Below are positions 1 through 12,050 of a stretch of 64,000 bases of DNA, piece by piece. Under the pieces are notes generated by a model. It was given only the letters and a program-made list of their open reading frames with translations. It made no database searches and was not told where the DNA came from. This DNA comes from Stomorhina lunata. Its lineage: Eukaryota > Arthropoda > Insecta > Diptera > Rhiniidae. The stretch is taken from NCBI GenBank assembly GCA_933228675.1, contig OW121741.1, forward strand, positions 114,028,123 through 114,092,122, written 5' to 3'. Numbering within the stretch: the first letter of the stretch is position 1; the number at the start of each line of letters is the position of its first letter. A program made the translations under genes and the position numbers.

Positions 1-1040
1 TTTATTCTTTAGAAATTAAAATTTTCTATAGAAAAATTCTAGATGAAAAATTTTCTATAGAAAAATTTTTAAACTAAAACTATTCTGTAGAAAATTTTGT
101 ATTTAAAATTTTCTATAGAAAATTTTCTATAGAATTTTCCATCTAAAATTTGTCTGTAGAAAATTTTCTATCCAAGATTTTTCTATAGAAAAATATCCAG
201 TTAAAAATTTTCTAAAGAACATTCTTCTATAGAAAATTTTCCATCTCAAATTAGGAATCGAACTTTCTTTATTAAAAAAACTTTTTTCTATAAACAAAAT
301 TTCATTTCAAAATCTTATTTTCATTATAGATTTTTTTGTTTAGAAAAATTTTCATTTTTCTATAGAAAAAATTTAATTCAAAAATGTTTCTGTAAAAAAT
401 TTTTATTTTCAAATATTTTCTATCGAAAAATTTGCATTCTAAATTTTTTTATAGAAAAATTTTCATTCTAAATTTTTTTATAGAAGAATTTTTGTTAGAA
501 CATTTTTTCTATATAAAAATTTTCGTTATATTTTTTTTATAGAAAAATTTTCATTGTAAAATTTTTTCTATTGAAAAATTTTCATTATATTTTTTTTCTA
601 TAGAAAAATTTTCATTATATTTTTTTTATTTATTGAAAACAGTTTTTTTTACAGACAAATTTTCATTATACAATTTTTTCTATAGGAAAATTTTCATTAT
701 ATTTTTTTTTTTTATTGAAAACATTTTTTTTACAGACAAATTTTCATTATACAATTTATTCTATAGGAAAATTTTCATTAAAAAATTTTTTCTATTAAAA
801 AATTTTAATTTTTATTTTTTTTCTGTAGAAAATTTTCATTATAAAATGTTTTCAATTGAAAAATTTTCATTATAAAATATTTTCTATAAAAAATTTTTTA
901 TAATAAAATTTTTTCTTTAGAAAACTTTTCACTATAAAATTTTTGTATACTAAAATTTTCATTATAAAATTATTTCTATAGAAAAATTTTCATTGTAAAT
1001 TTTTTTCCAAAGAAAAATTTCCTTTATAAATTATAAAATT
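1..1040. repeat. Degenerate edge of 31-bp satellite array 1
   Basis: Irregular copies of an A/T-tract unit with a CTATAG centre run through this stretch, with many indels and substitutions, so spacing varies around 29-33 bp. Copies become regular near 1040. The unit is the same as in the ordered array downstream, so I read this as an old, decayed flank. A chance 80-residue open frame at 633-875 is all Phe/Lys/Asn and follows the repeat period; it is not a gene. Confidence 0.85.
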
Positions 1041-3360
1041 TTTTCCATAGAAAAAATTTCATTATAAAATTTTTTCTATAGAAAAAATTTCATTACAAAA
1101 TTTTTTCTATAGAAAAAATTTCATTACAAAATTTTTTCTATAGAAAAAATTTCATTACAAAATTTTTTCTATAGAAAAAATTTCATTACAAAATTTTTTC
1201 TATAGAAAAAATTTCATTACAAAATTTTTTCTATAGAAAAAATTTCATTATTAAATTTTTTCTACAGAAAAAATTTCATTATAATATTTTTTCTACAGAA
1301 AAAAATTTCATTATAAAATTTTTTCTATAGCAAAAGTTTCATTATAAAATTTTTTTCTATAGAAAAAATTTCATTATAAAATTTTTTCTATAAAAAAAAT
1401 TTCATTATAAAATTTTTTCTATAGAAAAAATTTCATTATAAAATTTTTTTATAGAAAAAATTTCATTATAAAATTTTTTCTATAGAAAAAATTTCATTAT
1501 AAAATTTTTTCTATAGAAAAAATTTCATTATAAAATTTTTTCTATAGAAAAAATTTCATTATAAAACTTTTTGTATAGAAAAAATTTCATTGTAAAATTT
1601 TTTCTATAGAAAAAATTTCATTATAAAATTTTTTCTATAGAAAAAATTTCATTATAAAATTTTTTCTATAGAAAAAATTTCATTATAAAATTTTTTTATA
1701 GAAAAAATTTCATTATAAAATTTTTTCTATAGAAAAAATTTCATTATAAAATATTTTGTATAGAAAAAATTTCATTATAAAATTTTTTCTATAGAAAAAT
1801 TTTCATTATAAAACTTTTTGTATAGAAAAAATTTCATTGTAAAATTTTTTCTATAGAAAAAATTTCATTATAAAATTTTTTCTATAGAAAAAATTTCATT
1901 ATAAAATTTTTTCTATAGAAAAAATTTCATTATAAAATTTTTTCTATAGAAAAAATTTCATTATAAAATTTTTTCTATAGAAAAAATTTCATTATAAAAT
2001 TTTTTCTATAGAAAAAATTTCATTATAAAATTTTTTCTATAGAAAAAATTTCATTATAAAATTTTTCTATAGAAAAAATTTCATTATAAAATTTTTTCTA
2101 TAGAAAAAATTTCATTATAAAATTTTTTATATAGAAAAAATTTCATTATAAAATTTTTTATATAGAAAAAATTTCATTATAAAATTTTTTCTATAGAAAA
2201 AATTTCATTATAAAATATTTTCTATAGAAAAAATTTCATTATAAAATATTTTCTATAGAAAAAATTTCATTATAAAATTTTTTCTATAAAAAAAATTTAA
2301 TTATAAAATTTTTTCTATAGAAAAAATTTCATTATAAAATTTTTTCTATAGAAAAAATTTTATTATAAAATCTTTTCTATAGAAAAAATTGTATTATAAA
2401 ATCTTTTCTATAGAAAAAATTTCATTATAAAATCTTTTCTATAGAAAAAATTTCATTATAAAATTTTTTCTATAGAAAAAATTTCATTATAAAATTTTTT
2501 CTATAGAAAAAATTTCATTATAAAATTTTTTCTATAGAAAAAATTTCATTATAAAATTTTTTCTATAGAAAAAATTTCATTATAAAATTTTTTATATAGA
2601 AAAAATTTCATTATAAAATTTTTTCTATAGAAAAAATTTCATTATAAAATATTTGCTATAGAAAAAATTTCATTATAAAATTTTTTCTATAGAAAAAATT
2701 TCATTATAAAATATTTTCTATAGAAAAAATTTCATTATAAAATTTTTTCTATAGAAAAAATTTCATTATAAAATTTTTTCTATAGAAAAAATTTCATTAT
2801 AAAATTTTTTCTATAGAAACAATTTCATTATAAAATTTTTTCTATAGAAAAAATTTCATTATAAAATTTTTTCTATAGAAAAAATTTCATTATAAAATGT
2901 TTTCTATAGAAAAAATTTCATTATAAAATTTTTTCTATAGAAAAAATTTCATTATAAAATTTTTTCTATAGAAAAAATTTCATTATAAAATTTTTTCTAT
3001 AGAAAAAAATTTCAATTTAAAATTTTTTCTATGGAAAAAATTTTATAATAAAATTTTTTCTATGGAAAAAATTTTATAATAAAATTTTTTCTTTAGACAA
3101 AATTTCATTATAAATTTTTTTCTATAGAAAAAATTTTATTATAAATTTTTTTCTATAGAAAAAAATTCTTTATAAAATTTTTTCTATAGAAAAAAAAATC
3201 TTTATAAAATTTTTTCTATAGAAAAAATTTCTTTATAAAATTTTTTCTATAGAAAAAATTTTATTATAAAATTTTTTCTATAGAAAAAATTTCATTACAA
3301 AATTTTTTCTATAGAAATATTTTATTATAAAATTTTTTCTATAGAAAAAATAAAATTTTT
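1041..3360. repeat. 31-bp satellite array 1, ~75 ordered copies
   Basis: A tandem repeat of exact 31-bp period: the CATTATA motif recurs every 31 bases, for example at 1866 and 1897. Each unit holds the 18-bp perfect palindrome TTTTTTCTATAGAAAAAA followed by TTTCATTATAAAA. Most copies differ at 0-2 positions. Five consecutive copies at 1091-1221 carry the private variant CATTACA, which shows local amplification of a block. There are no unique spacers between units, so it is not a CRISPR array. At about three helical turns per unit, the A-tracts are regularly phased. No coding potential. Confidence 0.95.
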
Positions 3361-3610
3361 TCTATAGAAATTAGAAATCATTGTAAAATTTTCTTATAAA
3401 AAAATTTTTATAATCAAATTTTATTCTTTAGAAATTAAAATTGTCATTAAAATTTTTATATTAAAAAGTTTTGTTATAAAATTTTTTCTATTGAGAAATT
3501 TTCATTATAAACATTTTTTAATAGAACAATTTTCGTTAAAAAAATGTTTAATAGAAAAATTTGATAATAAAATATTTCATGCAGAAAAATTTTTTTGTTA
3601 TGAAATACTA
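3361..3610. repeat. Degenerate right edge of array 1
   Basis: The 31-bp unit loses regularity here; scattered ATAGAAAAATTT pieces can still be recognised up to about 3600. Confidence 0.75.
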
Positions 3611-4833
3611 TTAAAATTTAAAATAGCATTTTCATTTAATTTATGTATTACATCATAATTATTTCTCAATAATTTCCTTTAGTCTTTAACTCAATTTCCA
3701 CCTTTGAATTAAATGAAAATAAAAGAAACTTAAAATTGGTTGTTCATTTGATATTTTACATATTTTACAATCTTTTTATTGCCTTAATTCTGTGCGTTAA
3801 TGACAAGCAGACAGATCGACATACATATATGTAATTTTTCTTTACTGGCTTCTGTTAAACTAAATATAATTAAGAGCCTTTTCAGTAATTGCATTTTAGC
3901 CATTTAACAGTCATTTACTTGCATTATTGAATTTCATTCTCTTGTGACTTGTAACATCAATTGAATTAATTTATTTTATGCGTTGCGCATGACGGACGGA
4001 TGCAGGCGTCAGGTGTTAGATGGGAGTAATATGAAATTCCTTTTCATGGACGGGGAATACTGAAAACATATATGTTTAACCTCATGATTCGATATTTAAA
4101 GGAACCTTATTTGGTTTTTGGTTTCTCCATTTTTTATAGATCATAAAATAGTTTTAGGTAATCAAATATAATCTGAAAATATCTGCCACTTATGATGATC
4201 GATTAATACAAAATTCATGCTTTTATAAGTTAAAGGAACCCTTAGCATTAGCTTTAATTTTCTATGATTCACATAGGCTGACTTTATATTCGAAAAAAAG
4301 TTTTAAATCTTCAATAATGACTTAATCATTAATAGTCTTTGAACTTTTAAACTTTCATTAATGGTGAAGCTGAGTTAAAAAAATTAGTATAAATTTAGAA
4401 TTTCAATAAATTTTTAATTTATACTAATTTTTTTATTTCAGCTTATATTAGTGTTATTTGTAATTTTTATTTCATATAAACTTTTTCCCTCACCCAACAC
4501 CTTTACTTTGCTTCAGTCACTTTATTTCTGCCCATAATAAGGTTAAAAGTAATTGTAACTATTAATGATCCTTATTACTCGTGCAATAATTAGTAAATTG
4601 ATTTAGTGACAAAATGTTCACACAATTATTGAAGAATGAAAAAATCATTATAGTTTTAAAGACATAAAAAATTTAATGCATTATGGCCAGTAACTCAAAG
4701 AGGAGGGATGTGTCAACTAATGAAACTAGTTCGAATGTACTAGCATCACAGTTATATAATGCTTTCAAATGCTTTGTACATTATGCAACCTTTTCAGATG
4801 CATCACAGAGTTATTTGATTAAAAATTATGTTT
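3611..4833. other. AT-rich stretch without recognised gene
   Basis: No coding frame of interest, no RNA gene and no element ends apart from a short perfect hairpin at 4377-4434. A chance frame begins at 4683 and runs into the microsatellite of the next element; it carries no recognisable domain. Confidence 0.6.
4377..4434. repeat. Perfect 19-bp inverted repeat with 20-nt loop
   Basis: Arms 4377-4395 and 4416-4434 are exact reverse complements around the core TTAGTATAAATT. Both arms are A/T only apart from one G/C pair. It could form a small hairpin; there is nothing to say it is functional. Confidence 0.8.
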
Positions 4834-5612
<779 letters not shown>

Positions 5613-5760
5613 TGAACAAGTAGGAAAGTGCCATAGTCGGTCAAGACCGACCATACGATACCCTTCACTACTAAGATCAAAGGTGTTATTTTTCCTGTAT
5701 AAAGAGAAATATTTGCCAAATTTTGACATCATATAAACATTTTCTGAAAACTTATATATT
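5613..5760 (-). mobile_element. Family A Helentron-associated element, 3' end
   Basis: Reads in reverse as the family A terminus: the inner copy of the terminal repeat, a GTCGG/CCGAC hairpin and a short tail ending CCTACTTG. It closely matches 62842-62990. Only the 3' part is present next to the 3'-less family B element, which suggests an insertion that deleted the neighbouring end. Confidence 0.7.
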
Positions 5761-6540
5761 TATTTAAGCTGTTTCCGTCATTTTGACTTATGTGAGTGCT
5801 AGGGTCAAATGTAGACCGATTATCTTGAAACTCAGTAAATTAATAACAGTTATTACAAGAATTATGTGTGCAAAAAAAATTCTCATTATCTTCAGATTTA
5901 CGAGCGTTTTAATGACTTTTGTCTCATTTAGTGCATTTTTTACCCTACGTCATGCACATGTTTCGTTAGTCACATACGTAGCGCTTGTATCTGGCCAGAT
6001 ACACTGTGTATTTCAATATATTTTTTTGATACTATTATTTTGTTATATTGTTAGCAAGTCAGGCAGATAAATATTTGCAATTTTTTCTTAGTACATGTAC
6101 TTAGTACATACCAAGACAAATACCCAGGAAAAACACTAATGACAAATAAACCAAGAAAAATTAAATTTTCTGTTTTATTTCGAAAAAGTAATTGTTTTTA
6201 AGTATGTTTCGATTAATTTCGATTCAAAAATTAGTAGATACACATATTATATTATTGTAGCAATAACCAGCCGCCAAAAGAATACCGATGAATGCATTCA
6301 ATTCCAATTAGATTAGATACGTTAAGAAATTCAAATAAAATACATAATTCTTCATACAAACTACAAGTGTATCTGGCCAGATACATGCGCTACGTATGTG
6401 ATGTGTTCATGAAAAAACTCACACAAATTGTTTTTGTTGTTTTTTTATAATCTTTTTTTTCATGAAACGTTAGCTAACAATATTTGTAGAGGGTACTAGT
6501 AAACTCAAACTGATATCTGCATTATAAATTTATTTAAATC
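5761..6540. other. Degenerate interspersed repeat with paired palindromes
   Basis: The left side (5765-5830) still resembles Helentron-associated body sequence (CTGTTTCCGTCATTTTGAC, GGTCAAATGTAGACCGAT). The rest is unassigned A/T-rich DNA between two inverted copies of a GTATCTGGCCAGATAC-containing segment. Open frames here have no recognisable domain. Confidence 0.5.
5971..6402. repeat. Inverted repeat carrying TGTATCTGGCCAGATACA palindromes
   Basis: The 18-bp perfect palindrome TGTATCTGGCCAGATACA lies at 5986-6003 and again at 6368-6385. The flanks are also inverted copies: CACATACGTAGCGC at 5971-5984 and GCGCTACGTATGTG at 6387-6400. A third partial copy (TCTGGCCAGATACATG) is at 6921. The arms enclose about 360 bp and could be the ends of a short non-autonomous element. 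Confidence 0.6.
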
Positions 6541-6914
6541 ACTGTTAAATTCTTGAAATAGAATGTCTGACGCAGTTTCTGAAACACTCCGCGAAAATCA
6601 GTTTGGGTTCCGAGAGAATAGATCTTGTGTTGATCTAATCAACACAGTAAGAATAGTATTGGAGCAATGTAATGAATTCCGCACCCCCATTTATCTAGTG
6701 TTTATCGTTGGAATCCACAAGGAAGCGGCCGTCGTGTTGGTGCACCTGCTAGAACGTGGAGAAGGTCAATTGATGCGGAGTTACAAGCAGCAAACTATTC
6801 ATGGAATGATGTATGCCTAATATCTCGCAATAGAGTTCGATATAAAAGGATGGTTGAGGCCCTATGCTCCACTGGGAGTCAAGGATAACAGAAGAAGAAG
6901 ACTGTTAAATTCTT
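6541..6914 (+). mobile_element. 5'-truncated, internally deleted RTE-type retrotransposon with 14-bp TSD
   Basis: Element body 6555-6900 is flanked by perfect direct repeats ACTGTTAAATTCTT at 6541-6554 and 6901-6914. That is what target-primed insertion of a non-LTR element leaves. The body joins an early reverse transcriptase segment to the element's C-terminus and ends in CAGAAGAAGAAG, a simple-repeat tail rather than poly(A). The same 3' end (CTCCACTGGGAGTCAAGGAT) recurs at 21264-21306, and the RT segment matches the longer copy at 63760-63850. The perfect target duplication implies a young insertion. Confidence 0.85.
6563..6888 (+). pseudogene. RTE-type reverse transcriptase remnant: RT start fused to C-terminus
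   Basis: 6563-6711 encodes ...LRENQFGFRENRSCVDLI... up to YLVFI, the fingers region of an RTE/CFDP2-like reverse transcriptase. The catalytic palm is absent. The sequence then jumps, in a different frame, to the C-terminal block WNPQGSGRR, TWRRSIDAEL and VRYKRMVEALCSTGSQG, with a stop at 6886-6888. Both pieces are free of internal stops, so the damage is essentially one internal deletion with a frame change. The 85-residue open frame through the junction is artefactual after about residue 50. No function is expected. Confidence 0.85.
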
Positions 6915-7260
6915 TAATGATCTGGCCAGATACATGTGCAAGACGGAGGGTTAAAGAAAAGTTTGTATGGGAGCTATGATCAAATGTGGAACAATTTCAA
7001 CGACATTTGTTAAAGTAATTTTAGTTAACATAGGCAGTATTTTTTTTAATTTCATGAAAAAATATTTATATTTGTGGCCAATATATCAATTCTGGGAAGT
7101 GATACCTATGGGAGGTACCATAAATAATGGACCGATTTTGATGAATTTTAATAGCCTTGGTCCTATTATCAAAATGATCAGTGCCAAATTTCATCAAATT
7201 ATCTTTAGAATTGTGACCTGCAGTGATAATACATGGACCTGTCATATTACTATCAGCAAA
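6915..7260 (-). mobile_element. Family A Helentron-associated element, internal body
   Basis: Reverse complement of the body seen at 32100-32350: TATGGGAGCTATGATCAAAT, GGCCAATATATCAATTC, GGGAGGTACCATAAATAATG and TTATCTTTAGAATTGTGACC in that order. Both ends are missing. It may be the other part of the family A copy whose 3' end lies at 5613. Confidence 0.65.
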
Positions 7261-7261
7261 T

Positions 7262-7500
7262 ATTAAGCTAAACGATAAGCATTTAACAACTTATTAATGT
7301 AAAACCATACCAGGTTACAATTCCGAATTTTGTTCATAGTAAATACTAGGGAAACCACTTACATATTTTAAAATATTGAACTATAAAGCTCCTGCAACCA
7401 AATTTAGTCTAAATAGTTTACTAATAATACCAACTAGTGTTACAATTTTTTTGTGAATTTGGTCCACATTTTGAATTAGCAGCTCCCTCGTAGATATATG
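7262..7500 (+). mobile_element. Family B Helentron-associated element, 3'-side fragment
   Basis: CTCCTGCAACCAAATTTAGT, ACCAACTAGTGTTACA and AAACGATAAGCATTTAACAA match, in reverse, the family B copies at 24160-24250 and 35710-35790. It lacks the terminal hairpin. Confidence 0.55.
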
Positions 7501-9180
7501 AGATATGTTTCTAAATTTAACACTCTTAGTTGCTTTCATGAAAATTCAATTTTAAAAAATAAAACAAAATAATTCGAATACACTGGTTTTTATAAAAAAT
7601 GTCTATCATATGAATTTCAGGTTGTGACCATTTTACAGATATAACAAGGGCCTTACTGAGTTTATGCCCATCCCCAAAAAGACTGTCACGAATATCGTTG
7701 CTAAGAAACTAAGAATATAGTGCAATAAACTTTCAGATTTAAATACATCATCAACGATGACATACTAAAAGATACACATCATCCCTAAAATGCTAAAGCT
7801 TCATTATCTACAATACCACATTTTTATACAAAGTATCTACACGCGAAAATAATAACAAAATTCTGGTATTGTTTTAGTCTTTATTCAATGCTTGAACATT
7901 TATTCCTTGACGGAAGTTATAAAAAGTAACGAGTGAAACTGTTTCCAGCAAAATGATGGTTAAATTTGTACACATATGACAGCATGACATTTTCACATGT
8001 TCATGTTTATTCACATTCACATATGTAATGTATATATTTAAGTGTTGCTTTCTGTCTTGTGACATTTAAGTTGTTCGTAATTTTGAACACGTTTACATCA
8101 TGAATAAATTGAAAGTTAAAGTAACTTGATGTAAAGACTCGTGCGCTTAAATTTACTAGTTGGCTGCGAATATCATGTCATATGTTTGAATATTTAACAT
8201 AGAATAGTCAACATTCAAATGACAGCTGGATGTCGAAAGAAAACAGCTATAGCAGGAACTTTTAAGTCTTTTTGATGAAGGGAGAAATCATAAAGAAGAC
8301 ACGAAGGGAGAGAAATATATGGAGTTTTATAAGAAGTAATATATTTAACAAAGTAAAGGCATAAGTATATACTAAATGTCATCAGAAAGGAAATAAACTG
8401 CATCCTTCGAAAATAGCAAACTGGATTTAGACCAGCTTTTTACTTTGCTAACAGGTTATTAGACTCTAGATTTTAAACGAGGTGATCGATAACCATACTT
8501 TTCATTACTTCAAAAATTCTGAAAAGTTTGCCATTGTTTAATAATTTGTAAGGTCAAAAGTCTCCTTTATTTAAGCTTTTTGTTCTAGGGCCAATTTTAT
8601 TTCTTTTACATCGCCATAGTAGGAATACCGCCGATGAAGAATGGAGTGGTAATTAATAATACGGTATCACAAATGTACAACTTTTGCAAAAATTTAGAAA
8701 GCAACCAAGTGGGGTTATAGACCTAGGTGAGGATATACAAAACCTATTTCCAAAGATTTTGAAGCACGTGCAAAATTTTGAGATAGCTTTTTTCAAAAGT
8801 TTCGCTATTTTTTTTTAAATTTTCGTAATCTTTAAAATTCGAAAGCACTTATTTCAACTTTTTTCTATAAAACCCTTTTTTGTTTTATACAGTTTTCGAA
8901 AGTGAGATATTACATATAGATATCGGCTTACATTTATAAAAGTTATTAAACTTTTTCCAAAGTTATAATTTTTCAATACACGCAGCACAGTGGGATTTCT
9001 TCATGCATTCCTTATCAAAAAATATAAGGAGGGCTTATAGAGCATTGCAATTTGGAATATATGCTTCTATCAACTTAGCTAAGTTTCATTAAAATTGACC
9101 ACGCCCATCGCCCAACGCACATTTAGGCTGAAAATATTTTTACGCCCCAAATGTTTGTTTCTTTACCCATTTTCTGGTAT
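7501..9180. other. AT-rich stretch without recognised gene
   Basis: No gene, RNA gene or clear element end found. The block 8990-9180 (AGTTTCATTAAAATTGACCA, CACGCCCAT) resembles 10110-10210, so the satellite array between them appears to lie inside an older interspersed repeat. Confidence 0.55.
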
Positions 9181-10090
9181 TAAAAAAAAATTTTAATACA
9201 ATTTTTTCAATAAAAAAAATTAAACATGAAATTTTTACTGAACAAGACAAAAGTCAATATAAATTTTTTGTTTAGAAAAAAAAAATAATTTAGTAGAAAA
9301 AAAGTTAATATGGAAATTTTTCTATAGAAAAAAATGTAATATTTAGCTTCTTTTAGAAAAATTTAATATAGAATTTGTTTCTATAGAAAAAAATTCAAAA
9401 CTAAATATTTTTAGAGAAAAAAGAAACTAGTGTGAAATTTTTTCTATAGAAAGAAATTCAATATGAAGTTTTTTCTATAGAAAAAAATCAAAATAAAATT
9501 TTTCTATAGAAAAAAAATCAAAATGAAATTTTTTCTATAGAAAAAAAAAAATTAAATATTTAATGTTTTCTATAGAAAAGATTTGAATATGAAACTTCTC
9601 TACAGTAAAAAATTTAATGTGAAATATTTTCTAAAGAAAAGAATTTAATACTAAAGAAAAAAATTAAATATAAAATTTTTTCTACAGAAAAAAATTCAAT
9701 ACGAAATTTCTCTATAGGAAATTATTCTATATAAAAAATTTTCTACAAAAACAAACTCAATATAAAATTTTTCCTGTAAAAACAAATTCAATATGAAATT
9801 TTTCCTCTACAAAAAAATTCAATATGAAATTTTTTCAATAGAAAACAATTGAATATGAAATTTTTTCTATAGAAAAAAAATGAATATGAAATTTTTTCTA
9901 TAGAAAAAAATTTGATATACAATTTTTTCTATAGAAAAAAATTAAAAATGAATTTTTTTCTATAGAAAAAAATTGAATATAATTTTTTTTGTATAGAAAA
10001 AAATTGAATATGAATTTTTTTCCATAGAAAAATTTTAATAAAAAATTGTTTCTATAGAAAAATTTTCAATATGAATTTTTTTTATTATCG
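9181..10090. repeat. 31-bp satellite array 2, degenerate
   Basis: About 28 copies of a unit with TTTTTTCTATAGAAAAAAA followed by TTCAATATGAAA-type sequence. The period is still 31 bp (TATAG at 9961 and 9992). Copies are far more diverged than in array 1 and carry deletions. The array-specific variant is AATATGAA in place of CATTATAA. Confidence 0.85.
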
Positions 10091-10814
10091 ATCATCACAG
10101 ACTATCAGTACTACTAAGTTAAATTATGTGGAAAGTTTCATTGAAATCTACCACACCCATCCAAAATAATTTAATTCCAAATTTTTGTTTCTTAACCGAT
10201 CGTAACGAAAGTTGAAATATAAGGAATGTTTATAAGAATCTGCCACTGAAGACATGTATAGAGTTCCGAGAAAATTTGCCACCCCAATCTCCTCATATCA
10301 AAATTAAAAACATATCGTCGTGCGGGAGTTTATGTGCCCAAAAATGCATTTTTAGAAAATCGATCTTGAAGTTTTAACTAAATTTTTCAAATAAGCTATA
10401 CGATAGAATTTTGAGATTTGTACACCATATATTTGGCATATAGAGCAAAAATGCACAAAAAATCTGTTTTAAAGAACAGATAGAAAATGGATTGCAGATT
10501 TGGATAATTTTGGGTCGAAAACCTATAAACACAAAATGTGTAAAATGGCGGATATAACACATTAACTTCCGTATGTCCAAAACATTTTGATAGGGTGGAT
10601 GTCTTATGCTGGTAACATAAGGATGTGTTTTGTTTATCTTATTCATCACTTCTTTTATATACCCGTTAAATAATCTTTGTTAACTAATCGTTGTTATTAT
10701 TTGTAATAATAAAAATAAATAAAATTCATTACTTTGCTCAACAATATGGAATATTATTGGAATTTAACTTATTAAATCGAAAGAATATACCTTCGTCTTT
10801 TATTTCATTGTAAC
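10091..10814. other. Interspersed-repeat flank, no gene
   Basis: Shares a phrase (AGTTTCATTGAAATCTACCA, CACACCCAT) with 9085-9110 on the other side of array 2. Otherwise unassigned. A 91-residue frame on the minus strand (10374-10649) has no recognisable domain. Confidence 0.5.
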
Positions 10815-10817
10815 CAG

Positions 10818-11135
10818 GGGCCAAATTACGGCATTCGATATCGATCGAAATCTTAGATATTTTTAAAACATTTGTATAGCATACTTTAAAGATAATCAAA
10901 ATTATTTAAAAGATGCACAGTTTACTATATTTTTTGAAGTTATTTGCCAAAAGATGAACAATAGTAAATAAGTTTTAATTAAACAATATATATTTTTAAA
11001 AACAAATCTAAATGGATACCAAATTTCAGTAAACTTTTTGCATCGAAGTAACTTTGAACATCCCTAAAGTATACTTCACAATATTCGCTTAAAGGTCTAA
11101 GTTTTCGATCGATATCGAATGCGGTAATTTGGCCC
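10818..11135 (+). mobile_element. Harbinger-like MITE, copy 1 (318 bp)
   Basis: Long terminal inverted repeats of about 35 bp begin GGGCCAAATTACGGCATTCG and end with the reverse complement. Direct CAG at 10815-10817 and 11136-11138 is the target duplication. Two other copies lie at 26980-27258 and 29432-29732. There is no transposase; it is A/T rich inside. A 3-bp CWG target and GGGC-type ends fit known animal Harbinger elements, so I infer PIF/Harbinger mobilisation. Confidence 0.8.
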
Positions 11136-11509
11136 CAGAGTACGAATCTTACCTTTTTTTCAAGAAAAACTTAAAACACTGCATTTTTAAGTACAATCAT
11201 TTAGACCTGAATTTCTTGTAAACTGTTTTCTGTTTTCAATAAATATTTTTTTGAATTTATTAGAAGTACTATATTTTTAAAATATTTTTGCAGTAAACTC
11301 AAAAACAAATTATGTAACCGAACCATTGAAGTTCATGAAAATCTAACGCAGTTTAGATTTTCATTTAGAATTTTATTTAGGTGGCCACGTTACTTAGGGG
11401 ACAAAATAAAAAATCTAATGATGCGTTTCCCTCAACTTAACAGTTCTCTGCAAAACCGCAGCATTAGATTTTTTTTTTATATTTTTTACTCGAAAAATAT
11501 ATTTTTCGT

Positions 11510-12050
11510 CAGCAAAATCCCAGTTTGTTCCGTAATACCATGTTAGTATGTAGTATATGGCCTACTCGGTATATGAAAAGCTTAATAACTTTTAGGTTTT
11601 TCGTCTGATTTAAAAAATGAAAACCACGTTTTATAAGGAATTAAATTTTGTTGTTCTATTGATAAAAAATTTTATGAGCTTTTATATAAGAATAAGCAAT
11701 TAAAAGCTACTAAAGTGAAAAAAGTGTACAACTTTTGTCTTTTTTCTAATGTTCTTAGCAAAAAAGACACGTTTCATTTACAACTTTGTCAAAAGTTATA
11801 TGGCATTCTAGAGCTGTTAAAAAAGTAAAATCGGATACAAACTGGGTGAGCTTTAAGTCGATATGTTGACGAACCTCGATAGAATCGAATTTTTGCGTAT
11901 AATTCTTAAACATGGAAGTAGTTCTGAAATTGTTTTTGCACGATTTGTCATGAAGGCCTACCCAAGCTATGTCGTTTCCCAAGTTTTTTTAATGTAGAGT
12001 GTTATTTTAATAGAAATTAAAAATTATAGATATTGATGTTGCAGTGACTT
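11510..12050. repeat. Interspersed repeat D with empty TTAA site
   Basis: Collinear with 49390-49586 plus 50438-50650: shared TATGAGCTTTTATATAA, AAGCAATTAAAAGCTACT, GATACAAACTG and a GTCATTTCCCTAG-like end block. TTAA at 11700-11703 is exactly where the other copy carries the 847-bp element, so this is the unoccupied paralogous site. The boundaries of the repeat are not resolved. There is no coding capacity; a 75-residue minus frame (11755-11982) has no recognisable domain. Confidence 0.7.

Noticed and set aside
633..875. 80-residue open frame rich in Phe, Lys and Asn
   Set aside because: It is a translation of the degenerate satellite and its residues follow the repeat period.
1041..3360. 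CRISPR-like repeat array
   Set aside because: The repeats are contiguous with no unique spacers, the units are satellite-like A/T tracts and no cas-type gene is near.
5783..6070. 95-residue plus-strand frame
   Set aside because: It overlaps degenerate Helentron-associated sequence and a palindrome; no domain recognised.
6563..6820. 85-residue frame as an intact protein
   Set aside because: After residue ~50 it reads the wrong frame across an internal deletion; the true C-terminal block is in another frame.
10374..10649. 91-residue minus-strand frame
   Set aside because: No recognisable domain, A/T-rich composition throughout and no supporting start or splice context.
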